Shown: piece after piece, positions 52,042 through 60,495 of the stretch | Layout of the letters: each line of letters begins with the position of its first letter | Position numbering within the stretch: position 1 is the first letter of the stretch | Origin: Paraburkholderia panacisoli | GTDB lineage: Bacteria > Pseudomonadota > Gammaproteobacteria > Burkholderiales > Burkholderiaceae | NCBI RefSeq assembly: GCF_008369935.1 | Contig: NZ_VTUZ01000012.1 | Location: 186,001 to 250,000, forward strand | DNA length: 64,000 nt | Direction: 5' to 3' | Made by a program: the position numbers and the translations under genes | The notes under the pieces: model-generated | The model's database searches: none | Told to the model about the DNA's origin: nothing | What the model saw: only the letters and a program-made list of their open reading frames with translations

Positions 52042-53283
52042 TTATTCCGCAGAGGTGTACCTGCCGTCTGGAGCGTCAGCGCCGATAGCCCTAAGAAGAC
52101 TGTGGCGCAACGAAGCGCAGACCACTTCCGACGAGTACTGCCGCGCATTGATCTTGCCGCGTTCGACAAGGCGTTCCGCCAGCGCGGGGTCGTTCGCAAG
52201 ACGATCGATCGCCGCTGCCCACGCGTCGGGATCGGCCGGATCACTCACCGGGAGAAACGAATCGCCCATCGTCGTCCGATAGACCTGTATGTCGGAACCA
52301 ACGACCGGAATCCCGGCGATCTGCGCCTCGATCACGGTCCGGCCGAAGCCTTCATGCAATGACGCCGAGACGTACATGTCCGCGGCCTGATAGAGGTAGC
52401 CGAGGTCTTCGTCGCTGACGGAATCGAGGAAATGAGCACGGATGCCTGACTCGCTGACCAGCGTCGTGCATTCCTTGCGATTGGCGAGATTGAACGCCTT
52501 GCCGGCGCGAACGATCACGAGATCCTTGCGCGCCATCCGGGCCAACGCCCGAAACAGCGTCACGTTGTTCTTGCGGGTTTCGTCCGAGCCGACGTTCAGC
52601 AACAGAATCGCATCGCCGATCTCCAAACCGATGCGCTCTTTGAGGATCGCCCTGGCCCGAGCCCGCGCAGCGCGGGGCGTCGGCTCATCGAGCGGCGAAT
52701 ATTTGTCTTCGAACGGGCAAGGCATGATCTGGACGCGTTCGGGTGGGACCGGCACGACTTCGCGCATCTCCGTGGCGGTCACTTCACTTTCCACCAGCAC
52801 GAGATTCGACCTGACGACCTGCCCCCGGATTGCGCGGATATACAATTCCTTGAGCCGCTCCAATACGCCGCGCGCCTGCCCTGGACGTTGAACGTGATGG
52901 AAAAGCACGCAGACCCTGCCACCGGCGAGGCGGACGAAAGGAACCAGGAAGCTCAGATCCTCCTGATAAAGCACGACCATTTCGCACGACCGGGCTACCC
53001 GGATCGCATGGAGCGGGTACAGAACGAACTGCCACCAGTAGCGCTTCAGTGAACGGGGTTCAGCAGGAATATCGACCATCTCGACATTGAAGCCGGTGCT
53101 CCTGTTCAAAGCCCGGATAAATACCAGGCTATGTTGACCAACCCCGTTCCAGCTGCTTGGCCGCGGCCCCATGAACCAGACGATCCGTAGGTCGCCGCTC
53201 GCATTCAGACCTGCGCTTTCTGATGAGCCTGGATTCTTCAGCCCGCTGGTTTCCGGTCCCGTCAGCATCGAAAAAAATCTCAT
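52042..53283 (-). CDS. Glycosyltransferase family 4 (mannosyltransferase-like)
   Basis: 413 aa from the ATG at 53283, with AGGG 6 bp upstream. After about 35 variable residues: LRIVWFMGPRPSSWNGVGQHSLVFIRAL, SRPSEMVVLYQEDLSFL-like middle, AILLLNVGSDETRKNNVTLFRALARM, and the donor loop DMYVSASLHEGFGRTVIEAQIAGIPVVGSDIQVYRT with the catalytic Glu pair (EGFG and EAQ). Substrate unknown. It lies 15 bp before the polymerase and 75 bp after the tyrosine kinase gene, within one operon. Confidence 0.85.
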   Translation of the reverse strand: MRFFSMLTGPETSGLKNPGSSESAGLNASGDLRIVWFMGPRPSSWNGVGQHSLVFIRALNRSTGFNVEMVDIPAEPRSLKRYWWQFVLYPLHAIRVARSCEMVVLYQEDLSFLVPFVRLAGGRVCVLFHHVQRPGQARGVLERLKELYIRAIRGQVVRSNLVLVESEVTATEMREVVPVPPERVQIMPCPFEDKYSPLDEPTPRAARARARAILKERIGLEIGDAILLLNVGSDETRKNNVTLFRALARMARKDLVIVRAGKAFNLANRKECTTLVSESGIRAHFLDSVSDEDLGYLYQAADMYVSASLHEGFGRTVIEAQIAGIPVVGSDIQVYRTTMGDSFLPVSDPADPDAWAAAIDRLANDPALAERLVERGKINARQYSSEVVCASLRHSLLRAIGADAPDGRYTSAE

Positions 53284-53358
53284 GAAGATCCCTGATTGCG
53301 ACAATGCGCGTCTGCCGTGTGATCAAGCTGGAGCTGCCTGGCAGCCGGTGAACCTTGT

Positions 53359-55566
53359 TTAATCCTGGGCAGACATGTACCGGTAAGCATTCGCGTAATA
53401 GCCGTAACGCAGCGGCGAGGGCTCAAAGCCGTTGAACACCAGGCCATCGACCGTCGTCCCGACCTTCGCGAGCCGCGACACCGACTCGACGACCTCGGCA
53501 TAGCTCACTTCTCCTTGCCGCGCCACGAAAAGCGTCATGTCCGCGTGTCTCGACATGGCTGCCGCATCGAGTACCGGAAGGACCGGCGGAGAATCGATGA
53601 TGACAATGTCGTACTCGTCTCGCAGCGACTCGACCAGGGGTCCAAAATTGTCGGCGCGCAAAAGCTTTGCCGCCTTCTTCGTTTTCTTGCCTGCCGGCAA
53701 TGCGTGAAAATTGTCGGTGGGCTTGGCGATGACCTCGCCCGATTCGAATGTGCCCTGCAGTACCCCGGACAAGCCGTTGCTTGTATTGACGGAAAGATAG
53801 CGATGGACCTTGGATTGACGCATGTCCGCATCGAGCAGCAAGGTCTTCAGTCCTTTTTCAGCTAGCAGATACGCAAGGTTGGCCGAGATCAGCGACTTGC
53901 CCTGGTTGGGCACCGCAGAAGTGATCAGGACGACCTTGCCCCCCTCCTTCTCCGCAAGCGAGCATTGCAGCGTTAGCGCAAGGCTCTCCATGGCCTCGAC
54001 CAGCGGCGTTTCCGTTTCCTCTGCGGTGATCAGAAAGGTGTGTTCTGCCTTTCTTGCCTCTTTTGTCTGTACCGGCGAAGTCGGCAGGATACCGAGCGTA
54101 TCGATACCGACCATGGCTTCAAGCCGCTTCGGGTCACGAATCCGGCCTGAACCGAGTGCCATCAGCTGCGTCGCAATGAAGCCGAACAACGCGCCCGCCA
54201 GGCCGCCGAGCGCCAGTGCGAGAATCGGATTCGGGCGCCCCGGCTTCTCCGCCACCTCCGCGTAATCCACGATCGCCGCGTTGCCCCCATTGCCTGCAGT
54301 CGCGATCTGCAACTGCTGCGAATTGTTCATAAGGCCCACATACAGCTGGTTCTCGACCTCCACATCCCGTTCGAGACGCAGGTATTCCTGCTGCAAGCTA
54401 GGCAGTTTCTCAATGCGGGTGGACAATTGGCGCGACGCGACGTCGAGTTGTTTGAGTTTTCCCAGTACGGCATCCAGCGGCGCCTGGCCCAGCTGGTACT
54501 TTGACCGCATGTCCTGGTAACTCAGGTTGGCTTCGAGTTTGGCTTTCTCGACAGTCGCGGACTGGTCGAGCAACGCCTTGATTTCGCCGCCCACATCAAT
54601 GCTGCCTTCGCGTAAGCGAAACGCGTTGAGTGCCTCTTCCGCTTTTTGCAGACGGGCGCGCACAGTCGGGATCTGGGTGTTGAGGAAACTCAGGCTGCGT
54701 TCCGACTCCTGGGCGCGGCGCGAGACGTTGTTGGCCAGGTACGCGTCAGCAATCGAGTTGACGAGCCGTGCGGCATAGAACGGGTTGGCGTCGCTGTATT
54801 CCACCTCGAAAACGCCTGATTCCCGCTTGGTCTCGGCAACGTTGAGCTTCTTGATGATTCGGTCGACTTGCCCCTGCGTCGCATGCCTGACGAGGCTAAA
54901 TTCGGTTCCCGGACGCGCGACCACGGACTTCACGAGAATCCGGTAGTCGCCCGAGGCGGCGGGCACCCCGACGGTCCCGCTCAGCAGCTCATTGCCTTTA
55001 CGGTCCAGCAACGTCCACTTGTCGTCACCCAGATAAACGAGCTGGTGCAGCTTGCCCAGCTGCGCCGCCGGAACGTCGAATGAGCCCAGCGTGAGGTTCT
55101 CACCGCCCCATGCCCAACGCGTCGCCCCGAAAGGCGCGCCCACGAGACCATCCGGCTCCGTGGGCAGGACCGTGGCGAGCCAGCGGCCAAATACCGGGAA
55201 AGTGTTCTTGACCGCGATGGTCGTCTGGGCGGCAGCTGCTTCGACTGCCTGCGTGACGACGGTCCGCGAACGCGCCACGTCGATCTCGCCGAGAATCGGA
55301 GAACCGTTGACATCGAGAGCCCGTGTCACGGTCGATAACGAGCCCAAAGCACTGCTCTTCTTGTCCTCGATCTGGATCAACGCGTTAGCCGAGTATGTGG
55401 GCGTGGCGAGCAACACGTAGACGGATCCGAGCAGCAGTCCCGACAAAAGGACGCTGAGGAAAAGATATCGATAAGTCAGCACATTTTCCAGCACATCGAC
55501 CATGGATAGCGCCGACGCGTCGTGATCAATAGCGGGGCTTCTTTCGCGACCGACATTGTTACGCAT
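53359..55566 (-). CDS. Wzc-like polysaccharide copolymerase/tyrosine autokinase
   Basis: 735 aa from the ATG at 55566 (GGAG 7 bp upstream). Plan: short cytoplasmic start; first membrane helix at about residues 35-55; large periplasmic coiled-coil region with the Wzz domain; second helix about 455-480 after PGRPNPILALALGG; cytoplasmic BY-kinase with Walker A (SAVPNQGKSL, about 550-559), Walker A' (LLLDADMRQ) and Walker B (DIVIIDSPP). The C-terminus ends in a Tyr cluster (RYGYYANAYRYMSAQD), the autophosphorylation tail. It sets chain length and export together with a Wza-type channel, which is not present here. Confidence 0.92.
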   Translation of the reverse strand: MRNNVGRERSPAIDHDASALSMVDVLENVLTYRYLFLSVLLSGLLLGSVYVLLATPTYSANALIQIEDKKSSALGSLSTVTRALDVNGSPILGEIDVARSRTVVTQAVEAAAAQTTIAVKNTFPVFGRWLATVLPTEPDGLVGAPFGATRWAWGGENLTLGSFDVPAAQLGKLHQLVYLGDDKWTLLDRKGNELLSGTVGVPAASGDYRILVKSVVARPGTEFSLVRHATQGQVDRIIKKLNVAETKRESGVFEVEYSDANPFYAARLVNSIADAYLANNVSRRAQESERSLSFLNTQIPTVRARLQKAEEALNAFRLREGSIDVGGEIKALLDQSATVEKAKLEANLSYQDMRSKYQLGQAPLDAVLGKLKQLDVASRQLSTRIEKLPSLQQEYLRLERDVEVENQLYVGLMNNSQQLQIATAGNGGNAAIVDYAEVAEKPGRPNPILALALGGLAGALFGFIATQLMALGSGRIRDPKRLEAMVGIDTLGILPTSPVQTKEARKAEHTFLITAEETETPLVEAMESLALTLQCSLAEKEGGKVVLITSAVPNQGKSLISANLAYLLAEKGLKTLLLDADMRQSKVHRYLSVNTSNGLSGVLQGTFESGEVIAKPTDNFHALPAGKKTKKAAKLLRADNFGPLVESLRDEYDIVIIDSPPVLPVLDAAAMSRHADMTLFVARQGEVSYAEVVESVSRLAKVGTTVDGLVFNGFEPSPLRYGYYANAYRYMSAQD

Positions 55567-55751
55567 ATGCAAACTCCGAAAATTAAAAACGCTGTCCTGG
55601 CGCCGGGCAAGCTCCGCAGGGCGGTGCTCGGGACACCAGGGCTTGCGTGCCTATGCGTCCGGAAGAAAAAACTGACAAAAGCTACTGGACTGGAATACAA
55701 ACGTCAGCGAATAACTCATAAAATGCAGACTTTCGGGCCATGCTATGAGTC
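55567..55751. promoter_or_regulatory. Divergent promoter region between wzc-like gene and hydrolase 2
   Basis: 185 bp with AT-richer flanks and no gene. It must hold promoters for both the leftward polysaccharide operon and the rightward hydrolase gene. I could not identify a clear -35/-10 pair or regulator site. Confidence 0.4.
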
Positions 55752-57056
55752 ATGAGAACAGTTAAGTGGATACTGCCCGCGCTGACCCTGTGTTTCAGTG
55801 CGCTACCCCTCACTGCAATGTGCGAAGAACCGGCCCAAACGCTGGCGCCGCCGAATACTTCGGCGAGCCATACTTTCGCGGGCACACCGAACGGCAATCT
55901 CAGCGGGGCCACATCCGTTTCCGATGTCAATATTCACACGCTGCTCTATCCGGGGCACACGACCAAGGTGCTTGCGCACTATCTGCCATGGTGGGCCGAT
56001 CCCAAATCGCGCGGCGTCTCGGTAGGCTATCGTTCAGACGATCCGGCGCAGGCGCTGCGGACATTCAAGGACATGCAGGCGCGCGGTGTCGACGGCGTCA
56101 TCGTCGACTGGTACGGCCAGAAAGATCCGCAGGGCCAGCCCGACCCCATTGATGTCGCGTGGCGCAAGTCGATGCCGGAACTGGCGAAATTCCCCGATCT
56201 CTCGTTCTCGATCATGGTCGACAGCGGGACTTACAATTTCAATCGCTGCAAGAACTGTGACGTTACTCAGACGGTCCTTTCTCAGCTTGACTACATCTCC
56301 CGCACCTACTTTTCCTCCCGACAATACCTCAGGTATGACGGCCATCCGGTGCTATTCGAATTCGGCCTGGACTGGTCCGGCAAAGTCGACTGGTCGCGCA
56401 TCCAGGCCGCGCACCCCGAGATTTCCTGGGTTCACATCCACAAGCAGGGGTTCGACCGGGATTACAGCGCAGGCGCGTTCGTGTGGGTTTCCGCTGGCTC
56501 CGCGGCGCAGAAAGTCAGCGTCTCGAATCTATCCGAACTCAAGGAGTTTTATCGATATGCGCGGACGGAGCCGGCGAAGATTGCCACGGGCGGCGTCTTC
56601 AAGGGCTTCGACGATCTGCTGGCCGCGTGGGCCAAGCCCAACGAAAAGCACTACATGCCGCAAGCTTGTGGCGATACCTGGCTGCGAACCTTTGATCTCG
56701 TCAACCAGAACTACAGCGCTACGCGCCAGCTGCCCTTCCTGCAGTTGATCACCTGGAACGATTACGAGGAAGGCACCGCGCTGGAATCCGGGATCGACAA
56801 CTGCGTGACACTGCAGACACATCTTTCCGGCAAGGCGCTCGCCGTCAATCTGTCACATGCCGCGACCGTTGATCACCTCGAACTCTATGAATCGCTGGCG
56901 GGGGGCCGGTTTCGTTTGATCAATCAGTACGCGCCGGAGACGGCCGTTATCGAGCTCCCGGCGCGCGCCTCCGGAACGCTTTACCTGAAGGCGGTCGGCA
57001 AACCCTTCTTCAAGAACGTTTTATCGTCGCCGATCAGGGTGGGGCGCTCAAAGTGA
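55752..57056 (+). CDS. Secreted putative glycoside hydrolase (GH99/GH71-like), paralogue 2
   Basis: 434 aa with a signal peptide ending about LTAMCEE. It is a paralogue of the protein at 41040-42323: shared runs include LLYPG-TTKVL-HYLPW, GVDGV-VDW-GQ, CG-TWL-TF, QLPFLQL-TW-DY-EGT-LE-GIDNC and GKPF-KNVLSS. The Trp/Asp/Glu-rich end of the barrel (TWNDYEEGTALESG) holds likely catalytic acids. Extra Cys (RCKNCDV) distinguish it from paralogue 1. It lies divergent from the tyrosine kinase gene, and its last 23 bp overlap the end of gmhB on the other strand. Role in trimming or releasing the polymer is inference. Confidence 0.72.
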   Translation: MRTVKWILPALTLCFSALPLTAMCEEPAQTLAPPNTSASHTFAGTPNGNLSGATSVSDVNIHTLLYPGHTTKVLAHYLPWWADPKSRGVSVGYRSDDPAQALRTFKDMQARGVDGVIVDWYGQKDPQGQPDPIDVAWRKSMPELAKFPDLSFSIMVDSGTYNFNRCKNCDVTQTVLSQLDYISRTYFSSRQYLRYDGHPVLFEFGLDWSGKVDWSRIQAAHPEISWVHIHKQGFDRDYSAGAFVWVSAGSAAQKVSVSNLSELKEFYRYARTEPAKIATGGVFKGFDDLLAAWAKPNEKHYMPQACGDTWLRTFDLVNQNYSATRQLPFLQLITWNDYEEGTALESGIDNCVTLQTHLSGKALAVNLSHAATVDHLELYESLAGGRFRLINQYAPETAVIELPARASGTLYLKAVGKPFFKNVLSSPIRVGRSK

Positions 57057-57639
57057 TGCCTGATTGACGCTGCGGCTCGCGCAGCCGGTCCTGTCCGAAC
57101 CAGTCGGTCAGTTCGGACAGTCTATTGATGCGCGAACCGAGCGATGCCGGTAATTCGACGCCGTGCTCGCCGATCGGCGCCAGCAGGAAACGATGCCCCA
57201 CTCCGGCACGCGCCGCCGCTTCCAGATCCGACAGCTTGTCGCCTATCATCAGCGACCCTCCCATGTCCAGATCGAGGTCGGCGCGTGCCTGAACGAACAT
57301 GCCGGGTTGCGGCTTACGGCAATCGCACGCCTGCCGGTAGTCCCCCAGCCCAAACTCCGGGTGGTGCGGGCAGTGGTAGACACGGTCTATTCGCGCGTCT
57401 CTGTTCTGGAATTCGCCCAGCATCCAAGCGGTGAAAGCCTGGAACTGGCTGAGCGGGAAATAACCCCGGCCGATGCCCGCCTGGTTCGTGACCAGGACCA
57501 CGGCATAGCCCGCGTGATTTGCCGCTCGCACGAGCGCGAAGATGTCTTCGATGAACACGCATTCGTTCGGCTCGTGCACATACCCGGAATCGATATTCAC
57601 GACCCCGTCCCGATCGAGGAAAAGCGCTTTACGTGTCAT
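57034..57639 (-). CDS. gmhB: D-glycero-D-manno-heptose 1,7-bisphosphate 7-phosphatase
   Basis: 201 aa from the ATG at 57639; longer readings upstream only cover the hddC gene. HAD fold: ALFLDRDGVVNID (nucleophile Asp pair), VLVTNQAGIGRGYF, zinc-binding CPHHPEFGLGDYRQACDCRKP (Cys-His-Cys-Cys), and MIGDKLSDLEAAARAG. It removes the 7-phosphate from heptose bisphosphate. Placed with hddC, gmhA and hddA, it is the phosphatase of the GDP-heptose route. Its start overlaps the hddC end by 11 bp; its 3' end overlaps the convergent hydrolase gene by 23 bp. Confidence 0.92.
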   Translation of the reverse strand: MTRKALFLDRDGVVNIDSGYVHEPNECVFIEDIFALVRAANHAGYAVVLVTNQAGIGRGYFPLSQFQAFTAWMLGEFQNRDARIDRVYHCPHHPEFGLGDYRQACDCRKPQPGMFVQARADLDLDMGGSLMIGDKLSDLEAAARAGVGHRFLLAPIGEHGVELPASLGSRINRLSELTDWFGQDRLREPQRQSGITLSAPP

Positions 57640-58366
57640 GGGCCGATTGTTCACACATGAGCGGCACCACGTGCTGGGCTCGCTCGTAGTCCGACGGAAT
57701 GCCGATATCGATGAACTCGGTGATCTCCGGGAAGACACGGATGTCGAGAGAGTTGAACTTGCGGCGCAGGAAGTCGTCTTCGAATGAAAAGCGCTCGGGC
57801 AGATCAAATCCAAGCAGCCGGGCTGCATCGACCGCATACACGCCGGCATTGATGAACCCCGGCGCCTGCACGGGCCGCTTTTCTTCGAACGCGATCAGGC
57901 GCCTCGACTCGGCGTCGAATTCGAGCGTCCCATACCGTGACGCATCGGGCACGCTCGTCGCGGCGATTGCCAGGTCGGCGCCGACCGCGTCGAAAAATTC
58001 GGCGAAGCTGCACAGATCCAGATCCGTGATCGTGTCGCCGTTCAGGACAATCATCCGCGGCGCGCCGCAGGTCCGCAGCGCGTGCATGATCGCGCCGCCC
58101 GTGCCGAGCGGCTCGTCCTCTTCGATGATCGTCACCGACAGTCCCAGGGACTGTCGCGACAACCAGTTGGTGATCTCGCCGCATCCATAGCCCAGCGACA
58201 GGACGACGTCCGTCACCCGCTGATGCTCCAGCCAGCGCAGCATCCAGGCGAGAAACGGCTGGCCATCGACGCTGGCGAGCGCTTTGGGAAGACCTTCGCC
58301 GAGAACCGGCCGCAAACGCGTCCCCAGACCACCCGCCAGAATCAGACATGGAAGCATTTTGCTCAT
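57629..58366 (-). CDS. hddC: D-glycero-D-manno-heptose 1-phosphate guanylyltransferase
   Basis: 245 aa from the ATG at 58366. Nucleotidyltransferase fold: LILAGGLGTRLRPVL with LPKALASVDGQPFLAWML, IIEEDEPLGTGGAIMHAL and IVLNGDTITDLDL. This is the HddC/WcbM type, which activates D-glycero-alpha-D-manno-heptose 1-phosphate to the GDP-sugar. The GDP preference is inferred from the set of neighbours; the alternative is an NDP-hexose pyrophosphorylase. Start overlaps gmhA stop by 4 bp. Confidence 0.87.
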   Translation of the reverse strand: MSKMLPCLILAGGLGTRLRPVLGEGLPKALASVDGQPFLAWMLRWLEHQRVTDVVLSLGYGCGEITNWLSRQSLGLSVTIIEEDEPLGTGGAIMHALRTCGAPRMIVLNGDTITDLDLCSFAEFFDAVGADLAIAATSVPDASRYGTLEFDAESRRLIAFEEKRPVQAPGFINAGVYAVDAARLLGFDLPERFSFEDDFLRRKFNSLDIRVFPEITEFIDIGIPSDYERAQHVVPLMCEQSAHDT

Positions 58367-58950
58367 GACGCGAAGATGTTCTCTTCCACAATGCCGCACA
58401 CGATGTGGCCGCAGACCAGATGGCCTTCCTGAATCTTGGGCGTGGATGTCGAGGGAATCTCGATGCAGAGATCGGTGCGGGCGCGCATTTCGGCCACACC
58501 CTCCGAATGGTTGCCGGTGAAGCCGACTCTGAACAAGCCGCGTTCCTTTGCGACTTCGAGCGCGCGGAGAATATTCGGCGAGCGGCCGGACGTCGAGTAC
58601 GCCCAGAAGATGTCGCCGGGCCGGCCGACTGCTTCGAGCTGCCGTGCAAACAGCTTTTCATAGCCGTAGTCGTTACCGATCGCCGTCATCACGGACGTAT
58701 CGACGGTCAGGGCAAACGCCGCCAATCCCGGGCGATCGAAATTGAACCGGCTAACGAACTCACCAGCAATATGCTGCGCATCCGCCGCACTGCCCCCGTT
58801 GCCGGCAAGCAACACCTTGTTGCCGGCGCGCAGCGCTTTCGTGACCTGCTGCGCCAGCGCCTCGACGTTGGCGATGACCTGGGGACTGTTTGCAAGCGCG
58901 CTCAGAACCGCGATGGTCTTTTCGATTTCGTTGTTGACGGTAATGCTCAC
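58363..58950 (-). CDS. gmhA: Phosphoheptose isomerase
   Basis: 195 aa starting at the GTG at 58950, which overlaps the hddA stop by 4 bp and has GGAGAG 5 bp upstream. SIS domain: VLLAGNGGSAADAQHIAGEFVSRFNFDRPGLAAFAL and YSTSGRSPNILRALEVAKERG, with C-terminal IQEGHLVCGHIVCGIVE, which includes a His of the zinc/active site. Converts sedoheptulose 7-phosphate to D-glycero-D-manno-heptose 7-phosphate. Housekeeping LPS heptose also needs GmhA, so this may be a second, locus-specific copy. Confidence 0.93.
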   Translation of the reverse strand: MSITVNNEIEKTIAVLSALANSPQVIANVEALAQQVTKALRAGNKVLLAGNGGSAADAQHIAGEFVSRFNFDRPGLAAFALTVDTSVMTAIGNDYGYEKLFARQLEAVGRPGDIFWAYSTSGRSPNILRALEVAKERGLFRVGFTGNHSEGVAEMRARTDLCIEIPSTSTPKIQEGHLVCGHIVCGIVEENIFAS

Positions 58951-59981
58951 GATACTCTCCAGGATTGGGCACCGATGTCGGTAAACGTGCAGGACATGAC
59001 CTGACCATCGCGGCTGTCGAGCGCGCGCGTCACAGCCGAGCGGTCGATCGGGTCGACGAAGAACATCATGAAACCACCGCCTCCCGCGCCCGAGACCTTG
59101 CCGGCTTTCGCCCCTGCGTTGGTGGCGATCCTCCACAACTCGTCGATCGACGGATTCGAAATGTTTTTCGCCATGCGCTTCTTTGATTCCCACGAGTCGC
59201 GCATGGAGGCGGCAATACCGGCGAAGTCGGCGCGCAAAACCGCCTCTTTCATTCTTGTCGCTTCCATCTTGACTTCGTGAAGAGCGGCAAGCGGATCGGT
59301 CATATTCTCCTTCACATTGTTGCTTTGCTCTTTGATGATATTGGCCGATTCGCGCGATACGCCGGTGTAGAACAGCACCAGCGACGCCTCCAGCTCGGCC
59401 TTCGTCTCCTGCTTGATCCGCAATGGATTGACGATGACCTTGTCGCCATAAAACTCCATGAAGTTCAGGCCGCCGAAGGTCGCCGCGTACTGGTCCTGCT
59501 TGCCGCCTGCGAGGGCAAGATCGATCCGTTCAATGTCGTGAGCCAGTTTCGCGACGTCGTATTCGCCCAGCGGCAGCGAAAGCAGTTCGCAAAAGGCCTG
59601 CACAAGCGCGACCACGACAGTCGACGAAGAACCCAATCCGGATCCCGGAGGCGCTTCTGAATGCGTGGTGATTGATACGGCAAGCGGATGGCCGCCATTG
59701 AATTGCTTGACGATCCGGTTGTACACCCCGACATGCAAACCCAAGCCCTTGATTGGCGGGAGTTCAGGGGAGATATCTCCGATCCAGCGCACTTGCGTAT
59801 CCGCAGCGTGCAGTTCGAGCTTCGCGTCATCGCGCGGCACGATTGACGCGTAGGCAAACCTGTCAATGGTCACGTTAAGCGCCAGTCCGCCAAAACGATC
59901 GGAGTAAGGGGAAACGTCAGTTCCGCCTCCAGCCAGTCCAAGCCGCAGGGGCGCGCGCGCGCGGGCGATGAAGTGCGTCAT
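58947..59981 (-). CDS. hddA: D-glycero-alpha-D-manno-heptose 7-phosphate kinase
   Basis: 344 aa from the ATG at 59981 (AAAGGA 6 bp upstream). GHMP kinase: ARAPLRLGLAGGGTDVSPYSDRFGG at the N-terminus, PPGSGLGSSSTVVVALVQAF as the ATP loop, and KVSGAGGGGFMMFFVDP as motif 3. HddA/WcbL phosphorylates the 1-position to make the bisphosphate, the alpha-anomer-specific step that separates the GDP-heptose route from the ADP-heptose route (which uses HldE). The gene leads the coupled block hddA-gmhA-hddC-gmhB, all overlapping by 4-11 bp. Confidence 0.91.
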   Translation of the reverse strand: MTHFIARARAPLRLGLAGGGTDVSPYSDRFGGLALNVTIDRFAYASIVPRDDAKLELHAADTQVRWIGDISPELPPIKGLGLHVGVYNRIVKQFNGGHPLAVSITTHSEAPPGSGLGSSSTVVVALVQAFCELLSLPLGEYDVAKLAHDIERIDLALAGGKQDQYAATFGGLNFMEFYGDKVIVNPLRIKQETKAELEASLVLFYTGVSRESANIIKEQSNNVKENMTDPLAALHEVKMEATRMKEAVLRADFAGIAASMRDSWESKKRMAKNISNPSIDELWRIATNAGAKAGKVSGAGGGGFMMFFVDPIDRSAVTRALDSRDGQVMSCTFTDIGAQSWRVS

Positions 59982-60495
59982 GATTTGTCCTTTCTCGGCA
60001 TTAGACCGGCCATGTGAACTTGTAATGAATTGACAGCAACATTGGTCATTGAGCGCGGAATAGTTCAGGACTGTTTGACAACCAATCTTCATGCGTCGGC
60101 CGGGAGAACCCCCAGAACCGCCTGCCGATCGCTCACAGAAAGCAACTTCGTCAGAACCAGACCGCAATCAAAAAACATTAGTACAACGAATGACAACGAA
60201 TGCGTGACACAACTGCCTTAATAGCCTGATGAATACGAAACCCGATCGACCCGTACAACAAAAGCCGACGAACAATGCAGCGAACCACTTACCCCGCAAG
60301 ACCCACGGCCGCCCCCCCAACTGACGTGGTCATGCGTTTCCTCCTGATACCAACAACTATCTGTTCAGCCTTTTTCCGCTCCTGCAAAGGCTTCCTGCTA
60401 CGTGTCTTCTGCGTGAAGACACTGGAACGGCGCTTCATTTGACCGTCAAAACGCCTCATCGCCGTAACAAAAGCCGGGAGCCCGCGATAGCGCGT
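59982..60495. other. Gap between the aminotransferase and hddA
   Basis: 514 bp, AT-richer than its flanks, apart from the short frame at 60168-60333. Probably contains the promoter of the hddA block, but no clear element was seen. Confidence 0.4.
60168..60333 (-). pseudogene. Short frame with strong ribosome binding site, broken at a run of seven G
   Basis: On the minus strand AGGAGGAAACGC stands directly before an ATG at 60333, one of the best ribosome binding sites in the window. The frame reads MTTSVGGAAVGLAG and stops at 60289. If one G of the run at 60312-60318 is removed it continues for about 54 codons (MTTSVGGRPWVLRGKWFAAL and on) to a stop at 60168, with two hydrophobic patches. I recognise no family. 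It could be a leader peptide, a decayed gene, or a slipped small gene. Confidence 0.4.
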
